The notes: generated by a model from the sequence alone, not told the origin. 9,197 bases of DNA from an uncultured Eubacterium sp. (GCA_900543365.1 UQRG01000051.1:1-9197); one strand, 5' to 3'. Positions 1 to 5,672 are shown, numbered from the stretch's first letter. Made by a program: numbers and translations.

Positions 1-13
1 CCATAAAAAAACA

Positions 14-40
14 AAAAAGCCCAGTTAAACTGGACTTTTT
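14..40. terminator. Bidirectional hairpin terminator
   Basis: CCAGT (21-25) pairs with ACTGG (29-33). The stem continues, after a C/A mismatch, through G19-C35 and an A-run (14-18) opposite a T-run (36-40). The A-run/T-run layout would terminate transcription from either side. It probably ends a gene left of the window. Confidence 0.6.
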
Positions 41-53
41 CGACAGACTGAAA

Positions 54-76
54 GACGGAAAATTTTCCGTCTTTTT
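54..76 (+). terminator. Perfect-palindrome intrinsic terminator
   Basis: GACGGAAAATTTTCCGTC (54-71) is a perfect 18-base palindrome followed by five T (72-76). In RNA it would fold as a 7-bp stem with an AATT turn and a U-tract. With the hairpin at 14-40 it forms a tandem terminator pair that insulates the next gene from rightward read-through. The start codon of that gene lies only 28 bases further on. Confidence 0.75.
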
Positions 77-104
77 CAATATACGCACAATATACAAACT
101 TCCT

Positions 105-934
105 ATGAAATGGCTTATTTATTCGCTTTTTTATAATTATTTTTTAATTGTATATTCAATTATTTTAATTTTTGCTTTTATATTTTTAACAGTACATTCT
201 AATAATGTATCTGATGGAATTGAAACAACTACCAAACAAGAAACCGAGTCATATACAGAAACAACAACAGAAATTCCTCTTGTATCTTATAATGATATAG
301 AAACTGGTTTGTATAATGGCAAAACTGTAAAAGTTAAAGGCGTTATTACTAATGTAGATATTATTTCAATAATCTCAGATATAAATTTGAATGTTTGGAT
401 TAAAGATGAAAAAAAGTAATTGATGAAGGTACTTGGTTCATAGACGATGAAAAAGTTGGATTAGATAATTTTACGTACTTATCTCAAAATTTAAAGATAG
501 GTGATAATTGCATATTTACTACATCAATAAACTCTGATTCCTCTATTAGTTCTACAGATATTAAAAATGTTGAAATAATACAAAAAGACACAACTCTTGA
601 TGACATTAAACAAATATATGTATCAAGTTGTGCAAATATAAGTATTAATGAGTTTATTAGAAACCCTGAAAATTACCGTGGTAAAAATCTTAAAATAAAA
701 GGAAATGTTTTTCAGATTGTTTCAGAAAGTCCAACTACTGTTGACTTTTTGCTAGATACTGGCGGGGATAACGGCATATTATACATATCATATGATATAC
801 CAAAAGGTTTTAATCGTGTGCTTGAAGGTGATAACATAACAGTATGTGGTTGTTATTACAAAATAGTAGATTATAAATCCGTTTTAGGAACTAGACAAAG
901 CGTACCTGCAATTAATGCAAGATTTTTAATATGA
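105..934 (+). pseudogene. Membrane-anchored protein with two OB-fold-like modules, split by one frameshift
   Basis: One gene is visible in two frames. The first frame (105-419, 104 aa) has a hydrophobic N-terminal segment (about residues 3-30), a Thr/Glu-rich linker (about 40-58), then a module beginning VSYNDIETGLYNGKTVKVKG. It stops at TAA 417-419. The -1 frame is open from before 410 to TGA 932-934 and contains a second similar module (ISINEFIRNPENYRGKNLKI ... RVLEGDNITVCGCYYK ... VPAINARFLI). Joined at the A-run the product would be about 276 aa. The repeated pattern 'xY.NG/GK.vkvkG.v' and 'vleGD.itv.G' resembles OB-fold-like modules of secreted or membrane proteins of Firmicutes, often near phage or conjugative elements; this is recognition by eye. 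No ribosome binding site precedes ATG 105, and its frame is open leftward to the window edge, so the start is uncertain. It may be a pseudogene, a -1 frameshifted gene, or a sequencing slip in the A-run. Confidence 0.7.
410..416 (+). promoter_or_regulatory. A AAA AAG slippery heptamer in phase
   Basis: The heptamer A AAA AAG (410-416) is in the X XXY YYZ phase required for -1 ribosomal slippage: the zero-frame codons are AAA (411-413) and AAG (414-416), and a zero-frame TAA follows at 417. Slipping one base back leads to GTA ATT GAT GAA and an open frame to 934. This is the heptamer used by E. coli dnaX. No Shine-Dalgarno-like stimulator is visible 10-15 bases upstream. The only nearby downstream hairpin is weak (TTCAT 437-441 with ATGAA 447-451). 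Use in vivo is therefore unproven. Confidence 0.45.
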
Positions 935-944
935 TAATATAACT

Positions 945-973
945 AAAAAAGCCCCCTGCTACCAACAGGAGGC
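945..973 (-). terminator. Intrinsic terminator (leftward)
   Basis: Read on the minus strand, GCCTCCTG (973-966) pairs with CAGGGGGC (958-951) in an 8-bp stem with one G.U pair and a 7-base loop, followed by six T (950-945). It is a classical strong terminator. No protein gene on the minus strand runs into it, so it most likely ends the small RNA described here. Confidence 0.8.
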
Positions 974-1026
974 AAAGATACTATAAACCTTAGGCGTTGC
1001 CTGAAGAAGATATAATATCCCTCAAC
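945..1026 (-). ncRNA. Putative ~82-nt small RNA divergent from the recombinase gene
   Basis: A near-consensus promoter (TTGAAA, 17 bp, TATAAT) and a strong terminator bracket this stretch on the minus strand, with no credible reading frame between them. Starting at the G seven to eight bases past the -10 box (about 1026), the transcript would be about 82 nt. It could form GATA-TTA-TATC near its 5' end, an AGGC-AAC-GCCT hairpin in the middle (1002-992) and the terminator stem at its 3' end. It is transcribed away from the recombinase gene, so it would be antisense only to rightward mRNA reading through 945-1026, for example a recombinase leader or read-through from 105-934. I do not recognise it as a named RNA family. 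Confidence 0.55.
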
Positions 1027-1033
1027 AAGATTA

Positions 1034-1062
1034 ATTATATCACACTTTTCAACGCCTTTCAA
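1034..1062 (-). promoter_or_regulatory. Sigma-A-type promoter (leftward)
   Basis: On the minus strand: -35 TTGAAA (1062-1057), a 17-bp spacer, and a perfect -10 TATAAT (1039-1034). The predicted start is near 1026. It is one of the best promoters in the window and points at the terminator 945-973. Confidence 0.75.
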
Positions 1063-1068
1063 GGTGTT
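1051..1068. repeat. Inverted repeat over the -35 region of the small-RNA promoter
   Basis: AACGCCTT (1051-1058) pairs with AAGGTGTT (1061-1068), 8 bp with one G.T pair and a 2-base centre. It covers the -35 box and part of the spacer of the leftward promoter. In the rightward direction it is followed by ATTTTTA, so it may instead be a weak terminator before the recombinase gene. Its left arm, CAACGCCT (1050-1057), is also complementary to AGGCGTTG at 992-999 inside the small-RNA unit. An operator role is an inference. Confidence 0.4.
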
Positions 1069-1111
1069 ATTTTTATGCAAAAAGCATATTTTAATAAAGG
1101 AGTGATATAAA

Positions 1112-2551
1112 ATGAAAGAAAGAGCAGCCGCATACATAAGAGTATCTACTGATGACCAGACAGAATACTCTCCTGACGCACAAAAGAAGGCATTGCAGAA
1201 ATTTGCTGATTCTAACAATATGGTTCTATTAGATAATCATATCTATATTGACGAAGGAATTTCTGGCAGAAAAGCAGAAAAACGACCTGCATTTATGCAG
1301 ATGATAACTAACGCCAAGAGCAAACATAAGCCGTTTGATGTTATTCTAGTGCATAAGTTTGACAGATTTGCAAGAAATAGAGAGGATTCTGTAGTATACA
1401 AATCGTTGCTTAGAAAACAATGTGGCATTAAAGTCATATCAATTACTGAAAATATTGAAGATGATAAAATTAGTCTACTTGTAGAGCCTATGTTAGAAGC
1501 TCTAGCCGAATATTATTCTGTAAATTTGTCTGAAGAAGTAAAAAAAGGTATGACCGAAAAAGCAACAAGAGGAGAATATCAGACTGTAGCCCCTTATGGC
1601 TATAAATGGATAGATGGTAATCTTACTGTATTAGAAGATGAGTCAAAGCATATAGAATATATATTTGCACAGTTTTTAAATGGAACTCCTATTATGCAGA
1701 TTGCAAGAAATCTAACTGAACTTGGTGTACGCACCCACAGAGGCAACGCTTTTGAAAATCGTACTATTGAATATATATTGAACAATCCTGTATATTGTGG
1801 CTATTCTCGCTGGACTCCTACGGGTAAGATTCGCCGAGACTTCAATAATAAAAATTCTATAATTGCTAAGGGGTCACATAAAGCTATTATTCAAGAAGAT
1901 GTATTCAAAAAAGTTCAAACAAAATTATCAACTATAAAATCAACAAGAAGTAAAAAATCAAGACCAGCGACAGAATATAAACATTATCTTAGCGGTATTG
2001 TTCGTTGTGGTGCGTGTGGTTCAACATTATCATATATGGGTAAAATGAATTCACTGCAATGTTGGAAGTATAATCACGCATTATGTAAAATATCCCACAG
2101 CATTTCAATCAAGAAAATTGAACAGGCTCTTGAAATAGAATTAAAGTCTATTATTAATAGCGATAATTTATGCGAATATGTTCAGAATATTTCTTGTGTT
2201 TCTTGTGCATCTGATGAATTAGCAATACTCACTAACAAGCTTAACAATCAAAAAAAGAGATTGTCTAGACTAAAAGTGGCATATTTAGACGGTGTGTTTA
2301 ACCTGGATGATTTTAAGGCAGAAAAAGAAGATATTGAAAAAAATATAAAAGAAATTGAGAACGATATTGCTGAAAAAAGTAGTAAAAAGATTGATATGGA
2401 TATATTCAGAAACAGAATTTCTAATGTGTATGATATATTGCACGATGAAAGTTATTCAGATATAGATAAGAATTCCGCCCTAAAGTCAGTTATAGAAAAA
2501 ATTGTTTTCAATAAGTCTGCACAAGAGCTAGAATTTTACTATTTTTACTAA
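1112..2551 (+). CDS. Large serine recombinase (site-specific integrase/excisionase)
   Basis: This 479-aa protein would cut and rejoin DNA at attachment sites through a serine-DNA intermediate, integrating and excising a mobile element. The resolvase-type catalytic domain covers about residues 5-150. It has YIRVS with nucleophile Ser12 and Arg10, a DEGISGR motif (47-53), and HKFDRFARNR (81-90). A recombinase domain follows (about 155-275; VAPYGYKW, GNAFENRTIEYILNNPVYCG). Next is a zinc ribbon with C299/C302/C317/C325, and then a charged coiled coil (about 368-425) typical of large serine integrases. Length is normal and no residue is obviously missing, so it looks intact. ATG 1112 is set by AAGGAGTGA (1097-1105), 6 bases upstream. 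A TATGC-A5-GCATA hairpin (1074-1088) sits in the leader. The right-hand neighbour is a cut manganese-catalase fragment, the expected position of an attachment junction. I saw no good rightward promoter: a TATAAT at 1011-1016 lacks a -35 partner. Confidence 0.93.
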   Translation: MKERAAAYIRVSTDDQTEYSPDAQKKALQKFADSNNMVLLDNHIYIDEGISGRKAEKRPAFMQMITNAKSKHKPFDVILVHKFDRFARNREDSVVYKSLLRKQCGIKVISITENIEDDKISLLVEPMLEALAEYYSVNLSEEVKKGMTEKATRGEYQTVAPYGYKWIDGNLTVLEDESKHIEYIFAQFLNGTPIMQIARNLTELGVRTHRGNAFENRTIEYILNNPVYCGYSRWTPTGKIRRDFNNKNSIIAKGSHKAIIQEDVFKKVQTKLSTIKSTRSKKSRPATEYKHYLSGIVRCGACGSTLSYMGKMNSLQCWKYNHALCKISHSISIKKIEQALEIELKSIINSDNLCEYVQNISCVSCASDELAILTNKLNNQKKRLSRLKVAYLDGVFNLDDFKAEKEDIEKNIKEIENDIAEKSSKKIDMDIFRNRISNVYDILHDESYSDIDKNSALKSVIEKIVFNKSAQELEFYYFY

Positions 2552-2570
2552 TTATTTATATACACTATTA

Positions 2571-2693
2571 CAATTTGGAGGAGCTGACGGCGAACTTGCA
2601 GCATCTCTCCGTTACTTTAGTCAAAAATTTGATATGGTTACACCTGAGGCAACTGCAACATTAAATGATATTGCAACTGAAGAATTAGTATAA
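2571..2693 (+). pseudogene. Fragment of manganese catalase / spore coat protein CotJC-like gene
   Basis: The frame reads QFGGADGELAASLRYF, then SQKFDMVTPEATAT, then LNDIATEELV and stop. This is the N-terminal part of the manganese catalase family, which includes CotJC: the (Y/F)GG(A/P)DGELxASLRYLxQ block followed by L.DIGTEEL. It includes the metal-binding Glu positions of DGE and TEEL. Family proteins continue with A-HLEM after TEEL; here the sequence leaves the family inside the next codon and stops at TAA 2691-2693. The left side departs from the family at about 2562-2571, just after the recombinase gene, with no start codon or ribosome binding site. Only about 40 of some 190-280 family residues remain, so it is a remnant cut at both ends. 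The frame upstream of 2571 (TLLQF) could be native or element sequence. Confidence 0.8.
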
Positions 2694-2753
2694 TACATAT
2701 ATCAATTATATGCTTAAGAGAGCTTAGTCGTATTTTTTATCAAATTCTAAAAG

Positions 2754-2776
2754 GGGTATGTAATCACTACATACCC
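2754..2776. repeat. 9-bp perfect stem-loop
   Basis: GGGTATGTA (2754-2762) pairs exactly with TACATACCC (2768-2776) around the loop ATCAC. No T-run follows on the plus strand. On the minus strand CTTTT follows directly, so it could be a weak leftward terminator, although no leftward gene enters it. Confidence 0.6.
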
Positions 2777-2822
2777 ATAAGAGTGTCGATAAACCCTGTT
2801 TCAAATTCATACATGCAAATTT

Positions 2823-2856
2823 TGTTAAAGTGTCAATGATTGGTTACACTTTAACA
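2823..2856. repeat. 34-bp dyad with 11-bp arms
   Basis: TGTTAAAGTGT (2823-2833) is the exact reverse complement of ACACTTTAACA (2846-2856). The 12-base centre contains a smaller palindrome, CAATGATTG (2834-2842). No T-run follows and no gene adjoins it. It has the geometry of a protein-binding dyad, such as an operator or recombination site, rather than a terminator. Confidence 0.6.
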
Positions 2857-3025
2857 TATTAAATTTAAAAGAGGCCTAACTAATAAAACAACAACGAACG
2901 ATGTGTCAACATAAAATCATGAAAATCAACTTCTTATACCTTCATAGAAGTAACTAAAGTTGTAATATAGCGCCATTTTAGTTAAAACATATAAGGATAA
3001 TCTTGCATTTTTACAGAATTATCAT

Positions 3026-3054
3026 TTTATAAATTTTTTTATAGAATTTATAAA
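3026..3054. repeat. AT-only inverted repeat
   Basis: TTTATAAATT (3026-3035) pairs with AATTTATAAA (3045-3054) over a 9-base loop. It contains only A and T and lies in AT-rich DNA, so it may have arisen by chance. Confidence 0.35.
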
Positions 3055-3144
3055 GAAATTTTTAGAACATGAACTGTAGGTTGCAAAACTTATTATTGTG
3101 AATTTCAAATTTGATGTGCTGATTATTGTCATAAAAAAATATAG

Positions 3145-3348
3145 ATGCATTATACTTTTCTTCATATTCTGCCTTTGCCACACTATAAGGAACAGGAACA
3201 TATCATTCGCCTTATAACAGAACTTTTTAGTAAAATGTCCAAAATAGAAAAAGCCTTAGATGAGGCTTTTTTCTATTTCTGCGATAATTGCAAAAAGTTT
3301 GTTAATACATTCTGCAATTCTAATTTGTTCTTGATATGGCGAAACTAA
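3145..3348 (+). pseudogene. hsdS: Stub of a type I restriction specificity subunit (hsdS), rightward
   Basis: Residues ILPLPHYKEQEHIIRLITEL followed by FSKMSKIEKAL match the conserved linker of HsdS, which usually reads LPPLAEQ.RI...I..LF..i.kiE.al. In HsdS this segment follows a target recognition domain and forms the long helix that packs between the two domains. Everything upstream of about 3160 is gone, and a TAG at 3142-3144 closes the frame. Similarity ends near 3258; the rest of the frame to 3348 is only the antisense of the facing hsdS fragment. No ribosome binding site is visible. It is a remnant of about 35 informative residues. Confidence 0.6.
3243..3277. repeat. Convergent hsdS 3' ends forming an inverted repeat / possible bidirectional terminator
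   Basis: AATAGAAAAAGCCT (3243-3256) pairs with AGGCTTTTTTCTATT (3263-3277) with one bulged T and a 6-base loop, TAGATG. Both arms encode the same HsdS motif on opposite strands: KIEKAL on plus, EIEKSL on minus. The A-run/T-run flanks would also let it act as a two-way terminator. The repeat seems to come from homologous gene ends meeting tail to tail. Confidence 0.6.
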
Positions 3349-3702
3349 AATTGGATACTTCTTAACTGATTCTAGTTTTGCTCTCATCAATGAGCCTCCT
3401 ATACCAGAAACATTAGAGAGCAGTAATTCACGAAAATAAGGTGAAGAAAAATAGTGTTGTAAATATGAAGTAAATAGTAAACCGTTCCTAAAAGCTATCC
3501 ACTCCGACGAGCCAAGAATTAGATAAGGTGTAATATTACCTGTAATCCAAACTCTATTAATACGAGGATTGATTTTACAAACAAGCACATCATTTTCACA
3601 GATAACCTGTTTAGATGAACCTATTTCTTGCCCACTAACGATTTCAGGCCTACCTACTTCAAAATTGGGTACACTATAAACCTCAAACTTCTCATAATGC
3701 AA
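3256..3702 (-). pseudogene. hsdS: C-terminal half of a type I restriction specificity subunit (hsdS), leftward
   Basis: HsdS reads the DNA target for type I restriction-modification complexes (HsdR2M2S) through two target recognition domains. This 148-codon frame, entered at a TTG that is not a convincing start, holds one such domain. It shows SVPNFEVGRPEIVSGQEIGS, NDVLVCKINPRINRVWITGN and an SSPYFRELLLSNVSGIGGS segment. These are followed by the conserved tail SPYQEQIRIAECINKLF and EIEKSLI. The frame is open upstream only to a TAG at 3756-3754, and no ribosome binding site or first recognition domain is present. A full HsdS has about 400 residues. No hsdM or hsdR lies in the window. It is a 5'-truncated remnant, or an alternative C-terminal cassette with its partner gene outside the window. 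Confidence 0.75.
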
Positions 3703-3846
3703 ATTATCAGCACTTATTGCAAGCTTACCAGAGAGTGAGTTAGAAAAATTAAGCTATATTGTAGAGGGCATTAGGCTTGCTACAGCTTAGAGTGTTGATT
3801 ATAACATTTAATGTACTGATACAAGCAGTTTATAAAATAAAGTATA

Positions 3847-3855
3847 GGGAGGTGA
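3847..3855 (+). promoter_or_regulatory. Strong ribosome binding site
   Basis: GGGAGGTGA lies 5 bases before ATG 3861. It decides the start of the small gene there against an in-frame upstream ATG-less extension that begins near 3777. Confidence 0.7.
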
Positions 3856-3860
3856 TTAAT

Positions 3861-4055
3861 ATGGCAAAAGAATTAGGAACTAGGCGATTCTATGTAAATA
3901 AAGAAGCATACTTAAGCGGAAACAGGATAGTAAAAACTGACGATGAGATGACCGATAGAGAAAAGGAGCAGTTTAGAGCGAATTTTACAGACAATTTACT
4001 CAGGGCTTTTGGTTTTGTAAAAAAATCAGAAGTTAATAACAATAATGCAGGTTGA
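3861..4055 (+). CDS. Small protein of unknown function (64 aa)
   Basis: The product starts MAKELGTRRFYVNKEAYLSG and ends FGFVKKSEVNNNNAG. It is soluble and strongly charged, with a central DDEMTDREKEQFRANF stretch likely to be helical, no membrane segment, no cysteines and no signal peptide. ATG is chosen because a near-perfect ribosome binding site precedes it by 5 bases. I do not recognise a family. It sits alone between the hsdS remnant and the insertion sequence, in the same direction as the transposase. Small proteins with a conserved ribosome binding site in such accessory regions often belong to plasmids or conjugative elements, but nothing here fixes the function. A 10-bp hairpin (4090-4117) follows without a T-run. 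Confidence 0.6.
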   Translation: MAKELGTRRFYVNKEAYLSGNRIVKTDDEMTDREKEQFRANFTDNLLRAFGFVKKSEVNNNNAG

Positions 4056-4089
4056 AAAGTTGAAAACAGTAAACGCCAAAAAATTACTA

Positions 4090-4117
4090 AGAGGCTTGTC
4101 CTGCAAAACAAGCCTCT
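4090..4117. repeat. 10-bp perfect hairpin after the 64-aa gene
   Basis: AGAGGCTTGT (4090-4099) pairs exactly with ACAAGCCTCT (4108-4117) over an 8-base loop. No T-run follows on the plus strand. On the minus strand ATTTTTT comes only after about five bases. It ends 4 bases before the insertion sequence, so a T-tract may have been displaced when the element arrived or the flank rearranged. Confidence 0.5.
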
Positions 4118-4121
4118 GAAA

Positions 4122-4138
4122 CAATGTCATTAAGTTAA
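4122..4138 (+). repeat. IS left terminal inverted repeat
   Basis: CAATGTCATTAAGTTAA is identical, in reverse complement, to 5770-5786. The match ends at the next base (G against A). Confidence 0.9.
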
Positions 4139-4154
4139 GAAAACAAAGACAAGA

Positions 4155-4185
4155 TCTCTATACTGAATAGTATAGGGACCTTTTT
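4155..4185 (+). terminator. Terminator inside the IS left end
   Basis: TCTCTATACT (4155-4164) pairs with AGTATAGGGA (4169-4178), including one T.G pair, around a GAAT loop. ACC and five T (4181-4185) follow. It would stop outside transcripts before the transposase. Confidence 0.7.
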
Positions 4186-4225
4186 AAAATTACAAAAAAG
4201 TCTTGACAAATAAGGGCAAATGTGC

Positions 4226-4271
4226 GGTCTCTCTCGCTACTGACAATAATTCTAAAGTAGCGAGAGAGACC
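4226..4271 (+). promoter_or_regulatory. 16-bp perfect stem-loop upstream of the transposase
   Basis: GGTCTCTCTCGCTACT (4226-4241) pairs without mismatch with AGTAGCGAGAGAGACC (4256-4271) over a 14-base loop. There is no U-tract. It lies 27 bases before the ribosome binding site and just downstream of a lone TTGACA (4203-4208) whose expected -10 position (GGTCTC) falls in the stem and is not -10-like. A leader RNA structure that limits transposase expression is plausible but inferred. Confidence 0.6.
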
Positions 4272-4310
4272 CTTGTAATTAGGTAAATTAATTGCAAGGA
4301 GGTAGTATAT

Positions 4311-5618
4311 ATGTATACATATATTGAATCTGTTACACAGTCACTTTTGAAACAAATATCTGATTTAGCAAAGAATCCTTCCCTTTTTTTGAAAAATCCT
4401 GATGTGGATTTCTCAAGAAACAGAAAAATTAATTTTAAAACTTTAGTTGGAATAACTATGAATTCCGGTGGCGGAACTATGAGTAAGTAATTATTGGATT
4501 ACTTTGATTTTAATGTAAATACACCTACAGTTTCTGCCTATACTCAACAGCGTGCAAAAGTATTACCGGAAGCATTTGAGTTTCTATTTCATTCCTTTAC
4601 TCAGGAAAATATAAGAAAAGATAATACTTATGAGGGGTATCAGGTTTTAGCCTGTGATGGGAGTAATCTGAGCATTGCTTCAAACCCAAATGAGCCGGAA
4701 ACATTACGGAAACACAATCAGTTTGGTGATACTTCAAATCATCTGCATCTGAATGCTTTGTATGATATTTTGAACAGATTATATGTAGATGCCTTAGTTC
4801 AAACTGCCTTACAGTATCATGAACAGAGGGCTTGTATTCAAATGATGGAGCGTTCGCAACTATCAAAGGTTATTCTTGTAGCTGATAGAGGGTATGAAAA
4901 TTACAATATTATGGCACACACAATAAGAAAAGGCTGGAAATTTCTGATTAGAGTAAAAGATATAAACAGTAATGGCATTGCATCCGGCTTGAATCTTCCT
5001 AACAAAGATACCTTCGATACAGATATTAATCTGACATTAACCCGCAAACAATCAAAAGCTAATAAACAGAAAGGTTATAAATTTATGCCAACGAAACAAA
5101 TTTTTGATTACTTACCTATAGGCTACGATTATACTTATAACATTTCATTCCGAATTGCCAGATTTCAGGTATCTGACAATTCATATGAATTAGTGATTAC
5201 AAATCTTGATCCTATGCTTTTTCCGGTAGAAAAATTAAAGGAATTATACCATTTGAGATGGGGAATTGAAACATCTTTCAGAGAACTTAAATACGCTATA
5301 GGATTGACATCTTTTTATGCAAGAAAAACTGACTTTGTAAAGCAAGAAATATATGCAAGATTGCTTCTGTACAATTACTGCGAACTGATTACAACATATG
5401 TAATTAACCAAATGGATCAAAAAACTAAAACAAAACAGGTGAACTTTACAATATCCATTTACATCTGCCGAGAATATCTTAAGCAGAAAAGGACATTAAG
5501 TTCACCTGATGTAATTAGGTTGATAGAAAAATATACTTTACCTATACGCCCAAATCGAAAAAGTATCCGTAAAGTAAAAGTACAGTCCTCGGTAAGTTTT
5601 ATATACAGAGTCACCTAA
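4311..5618 (+). pseudogene. IS4-family transposase with one in-frame stop
   Basis: DDE transposase that would cut and paste the surrounding element. Translation starts at ATG 4311 after AAGGAGGT (4298-4304 region). The frame runs 436 codons to TAA 5616-5618 but meets TAA at codon 60 (4488-4490). The context reads MSK-stop-LLDYFDFN, where relatives would be expected to have a sense codon such as GAA (one-base change; inference). In full-frame numbering the catalytic residues are D116 (LACDGS), D192 (VADRGY) and E320. The IS4 YREK signature is exact (Y-x2-R-x3-E-x6-K in YHLRWGIETSFRELK). No other lesion is visible, so the damage looks recent. A TTG at 4494 could in principle restart translation after the stop, but no ribosome binding site precedes it. 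Confidence 0.9.
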
Positions 5619-5645
5619 TTACTAAATTAATTATATATCATTTTA

Positions 5646-5672
5646 GGCAGATATGCAATCTGTCTTGTTTGT
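5646..5672 (+). terminator. Hairpin after the transposase
   Basis: GGCAGAT (5646-5652) pairs with ATCTGTC (5658-5664), with one G.T pair, and is followed by TTGTTTGT. This is a modest terminator for the transposase transcript. Confidence 0.45.

Larger units (their letters stand above)
2694..3144. other. Gene-free AT-rich stretch with inverted repeats
   Basis: I found no credible reading frame with a start and ribosome binding site on either strand over these roughly 450 bases. The stretch holds three inverted repeats (2754-2776, 2823-2856, 3026-3054) and otherwise low-complexity AT-rich DNA. It lies between two gene remnants and reads as eroded accessory DNA. Confidence 0.6.

Noticed and set aside
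1011..1016. TATAAT on the plus strand as recombinase promoter
   Set aside because: No TTGACA-like -35 at 16-18 bp and no TG extension. It may need an activator, but the sequence alone does not support it.
943..1218. Leftward 91-codon open frame across the small-RNA region and the recombinase start
   Set aside because: It has no ribosome binding site, is antisense to the intact recombinase N-terminus, and its composition is unlike a protein. The promoter/terminator pair inside it explains the region better.
1112..2551. The recombinase as the inverting enzyme of the hsdS locus
   Set aside because: Its neighbour is an interrupted catalase gene, which fits integration of an element, and known hsdS inverters are mostly tyrosine recombinases. 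No matching site pair flanks the hsdS fragments here.
2823..2856. Calling the 34-bp dyad a loxP/FRT-like recombination site
   Set aside because: Arm length and spacing are only loosely similar, there is a single copy in the window and no cognate tyrosine recombinase. Reported only as an unexplained dyad.
2694..3144. CRISPR array or tRNA in the gene-free stretch
   Set aside because: No direct repeats with regular spacers and no cloverleaf or TTCGA-type arm seen; only inverted repeats and AT-rich DNA.
4203..4231. TTGACA (4203-4208) as transposase promoter
   Set aside because: The base positions 16-18 bp downstream (GGTCTC) are not a -10 box, so only half a promoter is visible here.
4597..4866. 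Leftward 89-codon open frame inside the transposase
   Set aside because: Antisense shadow of a transposase with clear catalytic motifs; no ribosome binding site.
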